DNA of 64,000 bases from Bombyx mori (lineage: Eukaryota; Arthropoda; Insecta; Lepidoptera; Bombycidae), in the NCBI RefSeq assembly GCF_030269925.1, contig NC_085107.1, forward strand, positions 682,001 to 746,000, read 5' to 3'. Shown here one piece after another: positions 28,701 to 40,700 of this stretch. The notes beneath the pieces are model-generated. The model was not told the DNA's origin, made no database searches, and saw nothing but the letters and a program-made list of their open reading frames with translations. The translations under genes were made by a program, and so were the position numbers. Every line of letters starts with the position of its first letter. Position 1 is the stretch's first letter.

Positions 28701-31700
28701 ATTTACTATAGGCGGGCCCTGCACGTTGTCCCTCTCGATACTCCCTCGCTCTCACATATCGAGGCGTCAGTGTGCCGTATCTCGCTGACGGGACACCAGC
28801 CGATCGTCATCGCATCCGTTTATCTCCCCCCGGACAAGCCCCTTCTGAGCAGTGACATCGAGTCACTGTTCGGCATGGGAGACTCCGTCATCCTGGCAGG
28901 CGATTTAAATTGCCACCACACTAGGTGGAACTGCCATCGTACTAACGTTAACGGTAGGCGTCTCGACGCGTTTATAGACGACCTCACCTTTGAAATAGTC
29001 GGTCCCCCAACTCCAACATGTTATCCGTATAACATCGCGCTCCGTCCGAGCACTATAGACCTGGCATTGCTTAGGAACGTAACTCTGCGCTTGCGTTCCA
29101 TCGAAGCAATGTCAGAGCTCGACTCAGACCACCGACCTGTCGTTATGCAGCTCGGTCGCCCCCACAACCCAGTCACTGTTACGAGGACCATGGTGGATTG
29201 GAATAAGCTGGGCACGTGCCTAGCCGACACCGCTCCGCCAATCCTCCCTTACGGCCCGGATTCGAATCTATCCCCCGAGGACACCGTCGAATCCATAAAC
29301 ATCATTACCGATCACATATCTTCCGCGATCATTAGATCTTCTAAAGAAGTCGATGTGGAGGACAGCTTCCACCGCATCAGACTGTCCCCCGATCTTAGGA
29401 ATCTCTTAAGAGTTAGGAACGCGGCAATCCGGGCCTACGATCGTCTTCCCACGCATTCAAACCGGATTCGGATGCGTCGTCTACAACGCGAAGTCCACTC
29501 CCGCTTAAGCGACGCGCGTAACGATAATTGGCATAGTTATTTAGAACAACTCGCGCCCTCCCACCAAGCATACTGGCGACTAGCTAGGACTCTCAAATCC
29601 GAAACTACCGCTACTATGCCTCCCCTCGTACGCCCTTCAGGCCAACCACCGGCATTCGATGACGATGACAAGGCTGAGCTGCTGGCCGATGCACTGCAAG
29701 AGCAGTGCACCACCAGCACTCAACACGCGGACCCCGAACACACCGAGTTAGTCGACAGGGAGGTCGAGCGCAGAGCTTCCCTGCCGCCCTCGGACGCGTT
29801 ACCCCCCATTACCACGGACGAAGTTAGAGACGCGATCCACAACCTACAACCTAGGAAGGCACCCGGCTCCGACGGCATCCACAACCGCGCGCTTAAACTC
29901 TTGCCAGTCCAACTGATAGCAATGTTGGCTACAATTTTAAATGCCGCTATGACGCACTGCATCTTTCCCGCGGTGTGGAAAGAAGCGGACGTTATCGGTA
30001 TACATAAGCCGGGCAAACCGACAAACGAAACTTCTAGTTACCGTCCGATTAGTCTCCTCTCGACGATAGGAAAAATTTACGAACGGCTCCTTAGGAAACG
30101 CCTCTGGGATTTTGTTACCGCGAACAAAATTCTCATAGACGAACAGTTCGGATTCCGCTCAAAACACTCGTGCGTACAACAAGTGCACCGCCTCACGGAG
30201 CACATTCTGATAGGACTAAATAGGCGTAAACAAATCCCGACCGGCGCCCTCTTCTTCGACATCGCGAAGGCGTTCGACAAAGTCTGGCACAACGGTTTAA
30301 TTTATAAACTATACAACATGGGGGTGCCAGACAGACTCGTGCTCATCATACGAGACTTCTTGTCGAACCGTTCGTTTCGATATCGAGTAGAGGGAACTCG
30401 TTCTCGTCCCCGTCAACTGACCGCCGGAGTCCCGCAAGGCTCCGCGCTCTCCCCGCTATTATTTAGTTTGTATATCAATGATATACCCCGGTCTCCGGAG
30501 ACCCATCTAGCGCTCTTCGCCGATGACACGGCTATCTACTACTCGTGTAGGAAGATGTCGCTGCTTCATCGGCGACTCCAGATCGCAGTAGCCACCCTGG
30601 GACAGTGGTTCCGGAAGTGGCGAATAGACATCAACCCCACGAAAAGCGCAGCGGTGCTCTTCAAAAGGGGTCGCCCTCCGAACATCACTTCGAGCATCCC
30701 ACTCCGTAGTAGGCGCGCAAACACCTCCGCCGTTAGTCCCATCACTCTCTTTGGCCAGCCCATTCCGTGGGTCTCGAAGGTCAAATATCTAGGCGTCACC
30801 CTCGACAGAGGGATGACATTCCGTCCCCATATAAAAACGGTACGCGACCGCGCCGCGTTTATTCTAGGACGACTCTATCCAATGCTTTGTAGTCGAAGCA
30901 AACTGTCCCTCCGTAATAAGGTAACTCTCTACAAAACTTGTATACGCCCCGTCATGACGTATGCAAGCGTAGTGTTCGCTCACGCAGCCCGCACCAACTT
31001 GAAATCCCTTCAGGTTATTCAATCACGATTCTGCAGGATAGCCGTCGGAGCGCCTTGGTTCCTTAGGAATGTGGATCTCCACGACGACCTGGAGCTCGAC
31101 TCTTTTAGTAAGTATCTACAGTCGGCATCGCTGCGCCATTTTGAGAAGGCGGCACGACATGAGAACCCTCTCATCGTAGCCGCTGGAAATTACATACCCG
31201 ACCCAGTAGACCGAATGGTAAACCGTCGACGTCGCCCAAAGCACGTCATTACGGATCCTCCTGATCCATTAACGGTGCTTTTAGGCACCACAAGCACCGG
31301 TCACCGTCCTCGTCGAACCCGTCGCTTGCGACGAAGGGCTCGACGAGCGAACTAACCCATAGACACAGCCCACTGAGTTTCTCGCCGGATCTTCTCAGTG
31401 GGTCGCGTTTCCGATCCGGTGGTAGATTCTGCGAAGCACTGCTCTTGCTAGGGTCAGTGTTAGCAACTCTCCGGTTGAGCCCCGCGAGCTCACCTACTAA
31501 CGTTAGGGTGAAGCTGAAATAGCCTCTCAAGGCTATCAGCATAGGTAGGGAAAAAAAAAAAAAAAAAATTTGCAAACAGAACCAATAGTTTTAAGATAGC
31601 GTTTTAAATTACACTATCGTCGCAAAAAGTGTCAACTTCTCTAATAAAATTAGGGCACTTTTATTTCAAAGGGCTTGTGAATGAAAATATACGTACGCAG

Positions 31701-34700
31701 TTAATGTAGTTTTAAGTAGTTAATTAACTATCTTTCAGAGAAAAAATAACAGAAATACTCTTCGAATCATTCACAATCAACTCTCTGTACTTGGCAAGAA
31801 TGCAGGCTTTAGCTCTGTTTGCAAGCGGTCGGACTACGGGAGTTGTTTGGGAGAGCGGGTACTCATGCTCATACGCAGCCCCAGTCTTTGAAGGATTTCC
31901 ATTAAGGAATGCCACGTTTATGTCACCGGTCGACGGAGAAACTTTATCTGGACATTTACAAAAATTACTGGCGACTGTAGGCTATTCTTTCACAACTAAA
32001 GCGGATAATGACATTTTGGATCAAATTAAGGTATCGTATTTATGTTATTCTTCAATAGTTCGTGTTAAGATCAAAATTACGTTTATTATTGTTAGATTTT
32101 TACTTAAAGTGTGTAGTTTTAAATCAATTTTGAAAATTTCTGAAGAAAAGCAATTATTGTTCGATTCGAATTCCTATTTTCCTTGTAATTTTTCAATAAT
32201 GTCTGCTCGTGGTTGTCGAAACATTTTTTCGTAGCCTGTCTTATAATAAACACCTGTAATCCAATTTCGCTCGCTTCTCTTAAATATCGTAACAAAAAGT
32301 CTGTTGCCTGGGGCTATGAATTTTTGATTGAGCTATGAATAAAATTAACGTTTTAGAATAAGATTTTGATAAAGGTATTTATTTTTAAATTAGGAACTGG
32401 TGGTAGGACCTCTTGTGAGTCCGCACGGGTGGGTACTACCACCCTGCTTATTGCTGCCGTGAAGCAGTAATGCGTTTCGGTTTGAAGGGTGGGGCAGCCG
32501 TTGTAACTATACTTAAGATCTTAGAACTTATATCTCAAGGTGGGTGGCGCATTTACGTCCTAAATGTCTATGGGCTCTAGTAACCACTTAACACCAGGTG
32601 GGCTGAGAGCCCGTCCACTCATCTAAGCAATGATAAAAAAAAAAAGGGTAGGTCGAATTAAATGTAAGCTAGTCCCAGATACATTATTATATTTTCAGTC
32701 TGATAAATGCTACGTGGCGTTAGACTACGATGATGAAGTGGAATCGGGAAAGTGCTCTGGAGATGATAAACACGTTTACACGTTACCGGATGGACAGGAA
32801 ATATTTTTAGGGCCAGAACGTTTTCAATGTCCAGAGTTGATGTTCCGGCCGAATCTGGGTGGGCTCCAATGTCCGAGTTTGGTGGATTTGTTATGCAAAA
32901 GTATCGAGAATTGTGATTTGGATTACCAGCGTGCTTTCTACGAGAATGTTGTGATTGCTGGTGGATCCACTATGTTTCCTGGAATTGTGGATCGGCTACA
33001 ATTAGAACTGACGAAGAAGTTGTTGAAACGCTCGGAGAATTGGAAGGTTCTCGTCGACGCCATGACAACTAGGCAGTTTGCTGTATGGAACGGTGGATCC
33101 ATTATGGCCTCTCTGAGTACTATGAACGGTTTTTTGTTGAGTAAAGAAGAATACGAAGATAACGGTTCTGACAGAGTCAAGCATCTATTTTTTTGATAAT
33201 AAAATTGGCTTAGAAACCAATTTTGTTTCTTTTATTTCATTATCATAGGTAATAATAGTAGCGTGACGTAATTCTTTGGTACAAATGTTTCAAATTCGAA
33301 TATTGAAGTATCATTTCTGTTCAAAATAAAATCTATTATAATTTATTTTTATTGCCCTTGTAAGCTGGCGGGCATACGGCCCACCTGATGGTGAGTGGTT
33401 ACCGTCGCCCATGGACTTCAGCAATGCCAGGGGCAGAACCAAGCCGCTGCCTACCGCTTAATACTCTCCACAAGCCTCGTTTTTTTAACCACTGGTCACG
33501 TTCTCCACAATTTAAGATTAATAATATTCTAGTAATCGACCTTCTGATCGGAGTTTACTAAGTAGGTTTACTAGTCTAAGAGAGACTACCTAATTTCAAT
33601 AAACAAAAATTCCTAATTCCCGATAGTATGTTTTTGGAAAAGGAACTTGGTATTTTCTTCGGATTTTGCGGGTCTTAGACTACTTTTACGGTTTAGTGTC
33701 GCGTTTTGTACTGTTTATATAATATTGTTTATGACAGTTCGAATAATTTATAGTTGTCGTGGTCTTGGATGACTTAGCTGTTATTCGTCGTTACTTGCCT
33801 TTTGTGCGGACTACCCTCTTGGAATACTACTTGGAAATAATATTATGATAATAAAATTGGAGATTAAACCGTAAAAATCACTACCTTTATATAATTTTAA
33901 TTACTTTCACTTTAATCAGAAATCGGATCGAATAGGAGCAGATTTTTTTTTGTTGCTTAGGTGGGTTAGACGAGCTCACAGCCCATATGGTGTTACGTAG
34001 TTACTGGATCCCATAGACATCTGCAACGTAAATGCGCCACCCACCTTGCGATATCACTTCTAAGGTCTCAGTATAGTTACAACGGCTGCACCGCCCTTCA
34101 AACCAAAACGCATCCTGCTTCACGGCAGAAATAGGAGCGGGGTGGTTGTACCTACCCGTGCGGACTCACAAGAGGTCTTGCCACCAGTAATCAAATATAG
34201 CAGATCAAATATAAAAAGTAATTAAAAAGGTTTTGTTATGGATATAATCAACATTTTTATTGCCTAAACGATTGACTTTATCTTTCAAAAAACGACAATG
34301 AATTATGTAATTCGACATTGACACTTTAATAATATTTGAGCATAGACCTATATAGTATACTTCAGTGTTTTTGAGTACAAGATCCCTATATTATGTCTTT
34401 TGAAAAACCAGCAGTCGTAATAGATAATGGTAGCTATAACATAAAAGCTGGTTTCGCTTGTGACAATCACCCTGTGTCCATATTCAGAACTGTCGTTGGA
34501 AGGCCCGACTATCTACACGGGAGCTATGGGAGACAGTCATATGACGTGTATATTGGTGAGTATTCAAGTGCTAATTATGGCTTACTGCCCTATATGGGTT
34601 TCATACAACAAGAGTATATTATGATATTCAAACTTAACCACACTTTGACAATCGTTCATAGAGAAAATTACGTTCACAAAATTGTTTCTATTACCACTCC

Positions 34701-37700
34701 ATATTTTTATGGTATGGCGCTTACCTGCGCGTGTCACAATTGACTCTATTACCAGTAATTTAGTGTATATTTTTTATGTAGATCGATTTTATTATACAAT
34801 GCTATTACATGCATTTAGAAGAAGTATTAAATACACAATTAATTAGTATATGGGTACTTGCCTGTCCGCTATGTAATTTATATAATATATCTCCGGATTA
34901 TCTAGTTCTAGTTTCTAGAAACAATCTAGTTTCGATTGGATCTGTACTTTTACGATAAACGTTTAGGGGATGACGCGGTCTCCAAGATCGAAGACTTAGA
35001 GCTGAACAAGCCAGTGGAGAAAGGCAGAATTGTTCATTGGGATAACATGGAGCGCATCTGGCATCATGTGTTCTATAAGGAGTTGAAGGTGGCACCCGAG
35101 GATAGAGCCGTGGTACTGGCCTGTACAACCACATCACCGATGGAGGAAAAGTAATTTTTATTATTTTCTATTTGTTCTGCAGTTTGGTAGTTAAGTAAGC
35201 CTTGGATTACCGAATCTAAATTGTTCAAAAAGACTAAACATAATGACGTAAGCATGAAGCGTTTGAGCTAGGTATATTATTATATGTATATTAGGTATAT
35301 TATTATTATGATAATAATCTCAGGAGTACAAGACGGCAGACAAGAAACAAAGAACTTGAGACTGCATAACATAACAAATAAATATCTTACCAGGCCATGA
35401 ATGGAAACGTAAGTTTTGGTCGCGTGGGACAGCCGTTACAATATGACAATTCTTCATTTTTTAAACAAATCGCTGTCTCTATGTTCCACTGAAAGTGGGC
35501 CAAATGCCAATATGTTGCCAAAAATCTAATGAGATTTAGGGTCAATGTACCAAAGCTTGTTAATATTATATTTATACCAATAACTACAAATACTAGTTAG
35601 ACTATTTTGCGAATTCTCATAGTTACTGAGTAAATAAATTTGGGTTTATAACGAACCTTCTCCGCAAATAATGTTTGGGAGTCGTTCACACCTATAGGAT
35701 GTTTGAGTTATCTCCGATACATCAACGTTGTGTCCGCAAATTATTTTAGTTACATTACTATTCCTGAGGCAACGGCCATATCAATTCTAAGTTGCGCAGC
35801 CGAGACAAAGGGCTGGCCTGGACCCAAACAAAGAGCACTCGTCCATCCCTATTAAATTACAGCAAGCAGGGCTATAAATACGAGATATCAACATAGGGCC
35901 GACCCTGCGGAGGCCTCACGCCCTCTGAATAGTAATCAGATGAAGAAAAAACACTTGCTATATTTCACGGATCAATTTCGTTCCTGCCATTGTGTAGGTC
36001 AGATACGTTGGTACGTTCAATTGAGTGCTGTTTACTCGCCGGGGCTTTCATTAAGAAACCAAGTTTATACTATATAAGATAGTGTATTGCCTGAACAATA
36101 GAAAGGCGAGCTTAATAAAACCGTCTAAAAGTATACTAGGTACTGGTAATTTGAATGTTTGATAAAAACTCGGAAACCCGAGTGAAGTGAATGATCCTTG
36201 ACTAATGAGCACCGAAAATTCAAGTTGGTATTCTGTAAGCGTTTGATCTGGTTGGAGCTGAGGATCTACCTCAGCAGAGCGTACAGTAGTCTTAACATGT
36301 AACCAAGATTTTCAGTGGTATTAGAAAGGATGACGGTGTCCCCCGATTGCACCAGTCATTTTCTTTTTTTTCTTTGTCGTGTCACTCTTATTAGAGTGGT
36401 CGTGGTCGTCAGTGAGTATGATTATTGTGGGCAGATGTTATGTACCTCACGAGAAATCACCACTCCTCCCAGTGCTGGAGACGAATGCTTGGTATTTCAT
36501 GGACCAAACTTCGCACCAATATCTCCACTCTTCAAGAACTCGGCAGTAAGCAGCGTCTTTCGGCACTTGTGCACGAGCGCATACTATATTTTTTTGGATA
36601 TATCTACCGACGAGGAAATTACTCCATAGAGCAAGCACCTTGTCGTTCAGGGTAAAGTAGAAGGCACCAGACCACGTGGAAGTTTGCCCAGGCGATGGAT
36701 TGACTAAGTCAAGTCAGCAGTTGGCGATTGTTTACATGAGTGTACCAGGCTCAACACAAACTGGGAGAAGTCTTTTTGTAAACTAATAATAATAGGTTTT
36801 AAAATGTTTACGATATTTAGGAATCGCTTGTGAACGCACTTAGTTACATATTTTCTTAGAGAACTTTATTAGCGCCCTCTTAAACTTTAGAGCTAAAGCT
36901 ACAAATGTCATGCAAAATGAATACACCGCGCTATCCGTTAGAAATAAATATTTATATCTATGATTTTATAATACTTTCATAGCTTCTGATAAAATAATTT
37001 TTGAATAAAAGAATATTTGTTTAGCTTCCATCCATAAAACAGTATGGCCTTTAAGAATCAGTTTCCGCGTGAGTCTAGTGTAATAACTGAAGTGGTATAT
37101 GATCTCAAGTGTCACTACTGTAAGAAGCTGCCCTGTGAAAATTCAAGGACGCATCTACAATTTTGAGTTTCAAATTGTGAGCGGCTCCGTTGAATATCTT
37201 ACTTCGGTGCACGTCATTTTGAAGCTTAATGAGCAGATAAAACAGATTTATTAACGTCTTTAAGCATAAAATATTCTGATTAAGGAACCAAAATAATTTA
37301 ATCTTTAAGGGATCCGCCCTACGGAATCGCCCAATGCTCAAGGAAAATGACGCGAAATGTTCAAGGAAATTTGGACACAAACATATTCTATTTATTTACT
37401 ATCAAATGAAGTGTGAAATGGGGTTATTTGAACTAAAAGGCGATTTTCTCGGTCTCTAATCACATGTTATGGAAATAAAATGTAACTAAAAAATAATATT
37501 GATCAGGACAATTATTTTGATATACTTTGTGAATGTAAAAATCCGCAAAATTTTTGTTATCAGTTTTTTTAAATCTTGTTTCAGGTTCAAATGCTGTGAG
37601 GTCTTTTTTGAGACATTAAATGTCCCAGCTTTGTGTATCCAGCCACAGGCCGTTTTAGCCGTCTACGGCTCTGGTTACACGACTGGGATTTCCGTGGACC

Positions 37701-40700
37701 TTGGATATGATACTACCGAAGTGACTCCAGTATATCAGGGGGGCAGGATTGAGTACGCTCACACTGAAACGCGTTTGGCTGGCTCTCAGGTGTCTGAGTA
37801 TTTGAAGTTGCAATTAGAAGAACGAGGCATCGATTTAGGTGTGAATACTGCAACGGTTATCGAGAATATTAAAAGGGACTGTCTTTACGTGACCAAAGAC
37901 GCTTCGATGACTCGAAGTGATTACGAGAAGTACCACAGAACTGCAGATGGAGATATGGTTCACGTTTGTCGGGAAGCGTTCCTGGCTGCAGAATTGATCT
38001 TCCAGCCCGATCTGGTAATGGGTCAGAAGACTGATTTCCTTCCTTTGCCGGACGCAGTGGTGAACGCTGTGCTTGTCTGCGATGCGGAGCTGAGACCGGA
38101 TTTGTATGACGCTATTGTACTTTGTGGTGGATTAGCGATGATTCCAGGTAAGTTATTTCTCTGTGTTATTTTTTAGTATGTGAAATTTCTCTCTAGTATC
38201 TGATTTGTCAAGTCATCGATGGTTTTTTTTATATAACTAGAATAACTAATAGTCATAATAGACATAATAGACTTAACTAGAATAAATATTTTTTTTATAT
38301 AACTAGGGGATAATTATATTAGAAAGATGAATATTCTTACAAAATCTGAAAGTTTTATTTTGATGAATTGAATTTTGATTCTGATTTTTTAGAAAAAAAG
38401 ATTAATCAACAAAACTTCAACTTAAAAGTGTTACGCCTATAAATATTCGCGATATGTCTATACCTATTCACGTCTGATGTTATATATATTAATACTTTAT
38501 ATGATTTTCAGGTTTACAAGAGAGATTAGCAATGGAAGTGGAGAACCTAACTCAAACACCAGTTAACGTCATAGGATCTCCTGAAGCATACGCCGTAGCT
38601 TGGCTTGGCGGCGCCACTTTCGCTGGTCTCCCAGACGCCAAGAAAATGTGGGTCACGAAAAAGCAGTTCGAGGAATATGGCGAGAAAATTGTCAGGAACA
38701 AATTCCTATGATTAAAAGATTACTTAAATGAGATAAAACATGCTGTTTATTGCTCTTAAGAATTTATTGGTTCCTGTTATTTTCCTAAAAACTCATGTCT
38801 CGAGCTGGGTGGCGGCATTTACGTTGTAGTCTTAACACCAGGTGTATATACCCCTATACATATCCCTTGCCACCAGCCCTCACCACGTTATTTAAGTCCA
38901 TAAATCTGGTATCTGGATCCTGTGAATAGCATTGCTATTCTTAAGATATAAGCTATATATTTTTGTTGTATTCTGTGTTATTGCCGTTCATATAAATATA
39001 ATACAACACTTGACATAACAACTTGACGAATGCATGAACGTTAGAAAGCTTTTTTAAACCTCCTCATATATTTATTTAGAGGGAGACCTTTGATCATGTA
39101 GCGGGATACCACAGTTATATTATTATAATAATAGAACTGTTTTACTTTTCACTCATCCGTGACTCATGTTTTCTTTGTATTACGAAGATTACTATACCAA
39201 ATAGAAATAGTCTAACCGTGAAGATACCAGATAGCGTTTATGTATAAGTTTGAATCTTATTCTTAAGTTCACTACGTTTTGTTAGCATTACACTGTTCCT
39301 GTTAAATTGAAATTCCAATCATGTCCTTGAAATGCAATCATAATCTTGTAGCAAATGGAATCTTGATGACGTCGTGCACTAGGTTCGTTATCCGGTTGAA
39401 TTATTCATGGTATAACCGGATAGAGTTCGCTTGTATAGCCGGCGTCGTCACCGCCCGGTAATAACCTATGCATTTGCTCTGTTTGATCTAGATTGGACTC
39501 GTCCGTCGGTAGCCTGATAACAATCGTTCAACATCAATAGTTGTTGTTCTCTAATAATAATTAGCAATACCAAGTAAGTTATTAATTCACTGTCAATTTC
39601 CAATTCATATGTCGCAAGTGAGTCTCCGTAATAATGTAGTTTTGGGAAATAATTACCAATAACTACCAGAATAATTAAAGACTGTACTTGTATTTTATTT
39701 TTTTATTTCTTTATTTACAACCAGGAGTATGTGGTATAAAACGTTTTTTTTTTTATTTGTTCGGAGTTGTTTTAGTTACTGTAAATACTTTTAAAATAAT
39801 TAGATTTTAATACACTATTATATTACGTGTCTTTTGGAATTTACGCATAGCATGTAGTGGACTAAATAATTGCAGTTAATTTTATCGTTTAGTTTGCGAA
39901 TCTTTATATTTTAATTTGTTAAGTATCAGCTTTTCTATCTACCTTGATCTTTGGAAACGTTTCAACAGGCCTATTTACTTTATTAGATACAGTCAAACCT
40001 GGATAAGTGAGAACTGGATAAGTGAGAAAACTCTATAAGTGAGAGCAATAGCCAGGACCCGTCATTTTTAGCTCCTAAAACCTCTATTAGCGAGAAACAG
40101 AAACCTCTGTAAGAGAGAGTCGTTTTTGCCTCATGGACCTCCGTAAGTGAGACTGCTACTTATCTATACCTCTATAAGCGACAGTCGAGCTTTATTTATT
40201 TATATTATTTAGGAGGAACAAATGACAAAACAAATTACAAATTTAACATCTGCTATTTTATGACCCATTCTTAACTTTCGTGGAACTTCTTAACATTGTT
40301 TTTGTATTGTTTTCTCGTCAATATTGAACCTATTCTATTTCGTGGAACTAAATAACGTTGTTATTTATTCGATTTCTTTTCGAATGAACACGTGTGCCTG
40401 TGTCGGACTTACTCAGTTTATCGTTAATCAATTGCGAAGGAAAGTTCTGTTCTGCATCATGTTAAAACGGAAAATCAAAGTACTGCCATTAAGTGACAAA
40501 CTTAAAATAGTGAATGCGTTTGAATCCGGGAAATCGCGAAATTAAATTCAGAGGGTGCATTAGCGAGAAACTCGGGTTAGTGAGAAACCTCTATAAGCGA
40601 GAATGAGATTGTGCTCCCTTGAACTCTCGCTTACCCAGGTTTGACTGTATATCTAAAATATCCTCAGTGGCTTCACATTTAAGTAAGTTTCTTCACGTTT

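Larger units (their letters stand above)
26269..31567 (+). mobile_element. Full-length Jockey-like non-LTR retrotransposon
   Basis: About 5.3 kb between two copies of ATTTGCAAACA (26258-26268 and 31568-31578). It has a 5' untranslated region of about 557 bp, two open ORFs, a 3' untranslated region and a poly(A) run at 31551-31567. It lies in the sense orientation in intron 2 of actin-like A. The GC-rich body contrasts with its AT-rich surroundings. Two related 5'-truncated minus-strand fragments occur at 12139-12445 and 7859-8045. The Jockey label rests on the two-ORF layout, ORF1 zinc knuckles, apurinic-type endonuclease and poly(A) tail, not on a tree. Confidence 0.92.
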
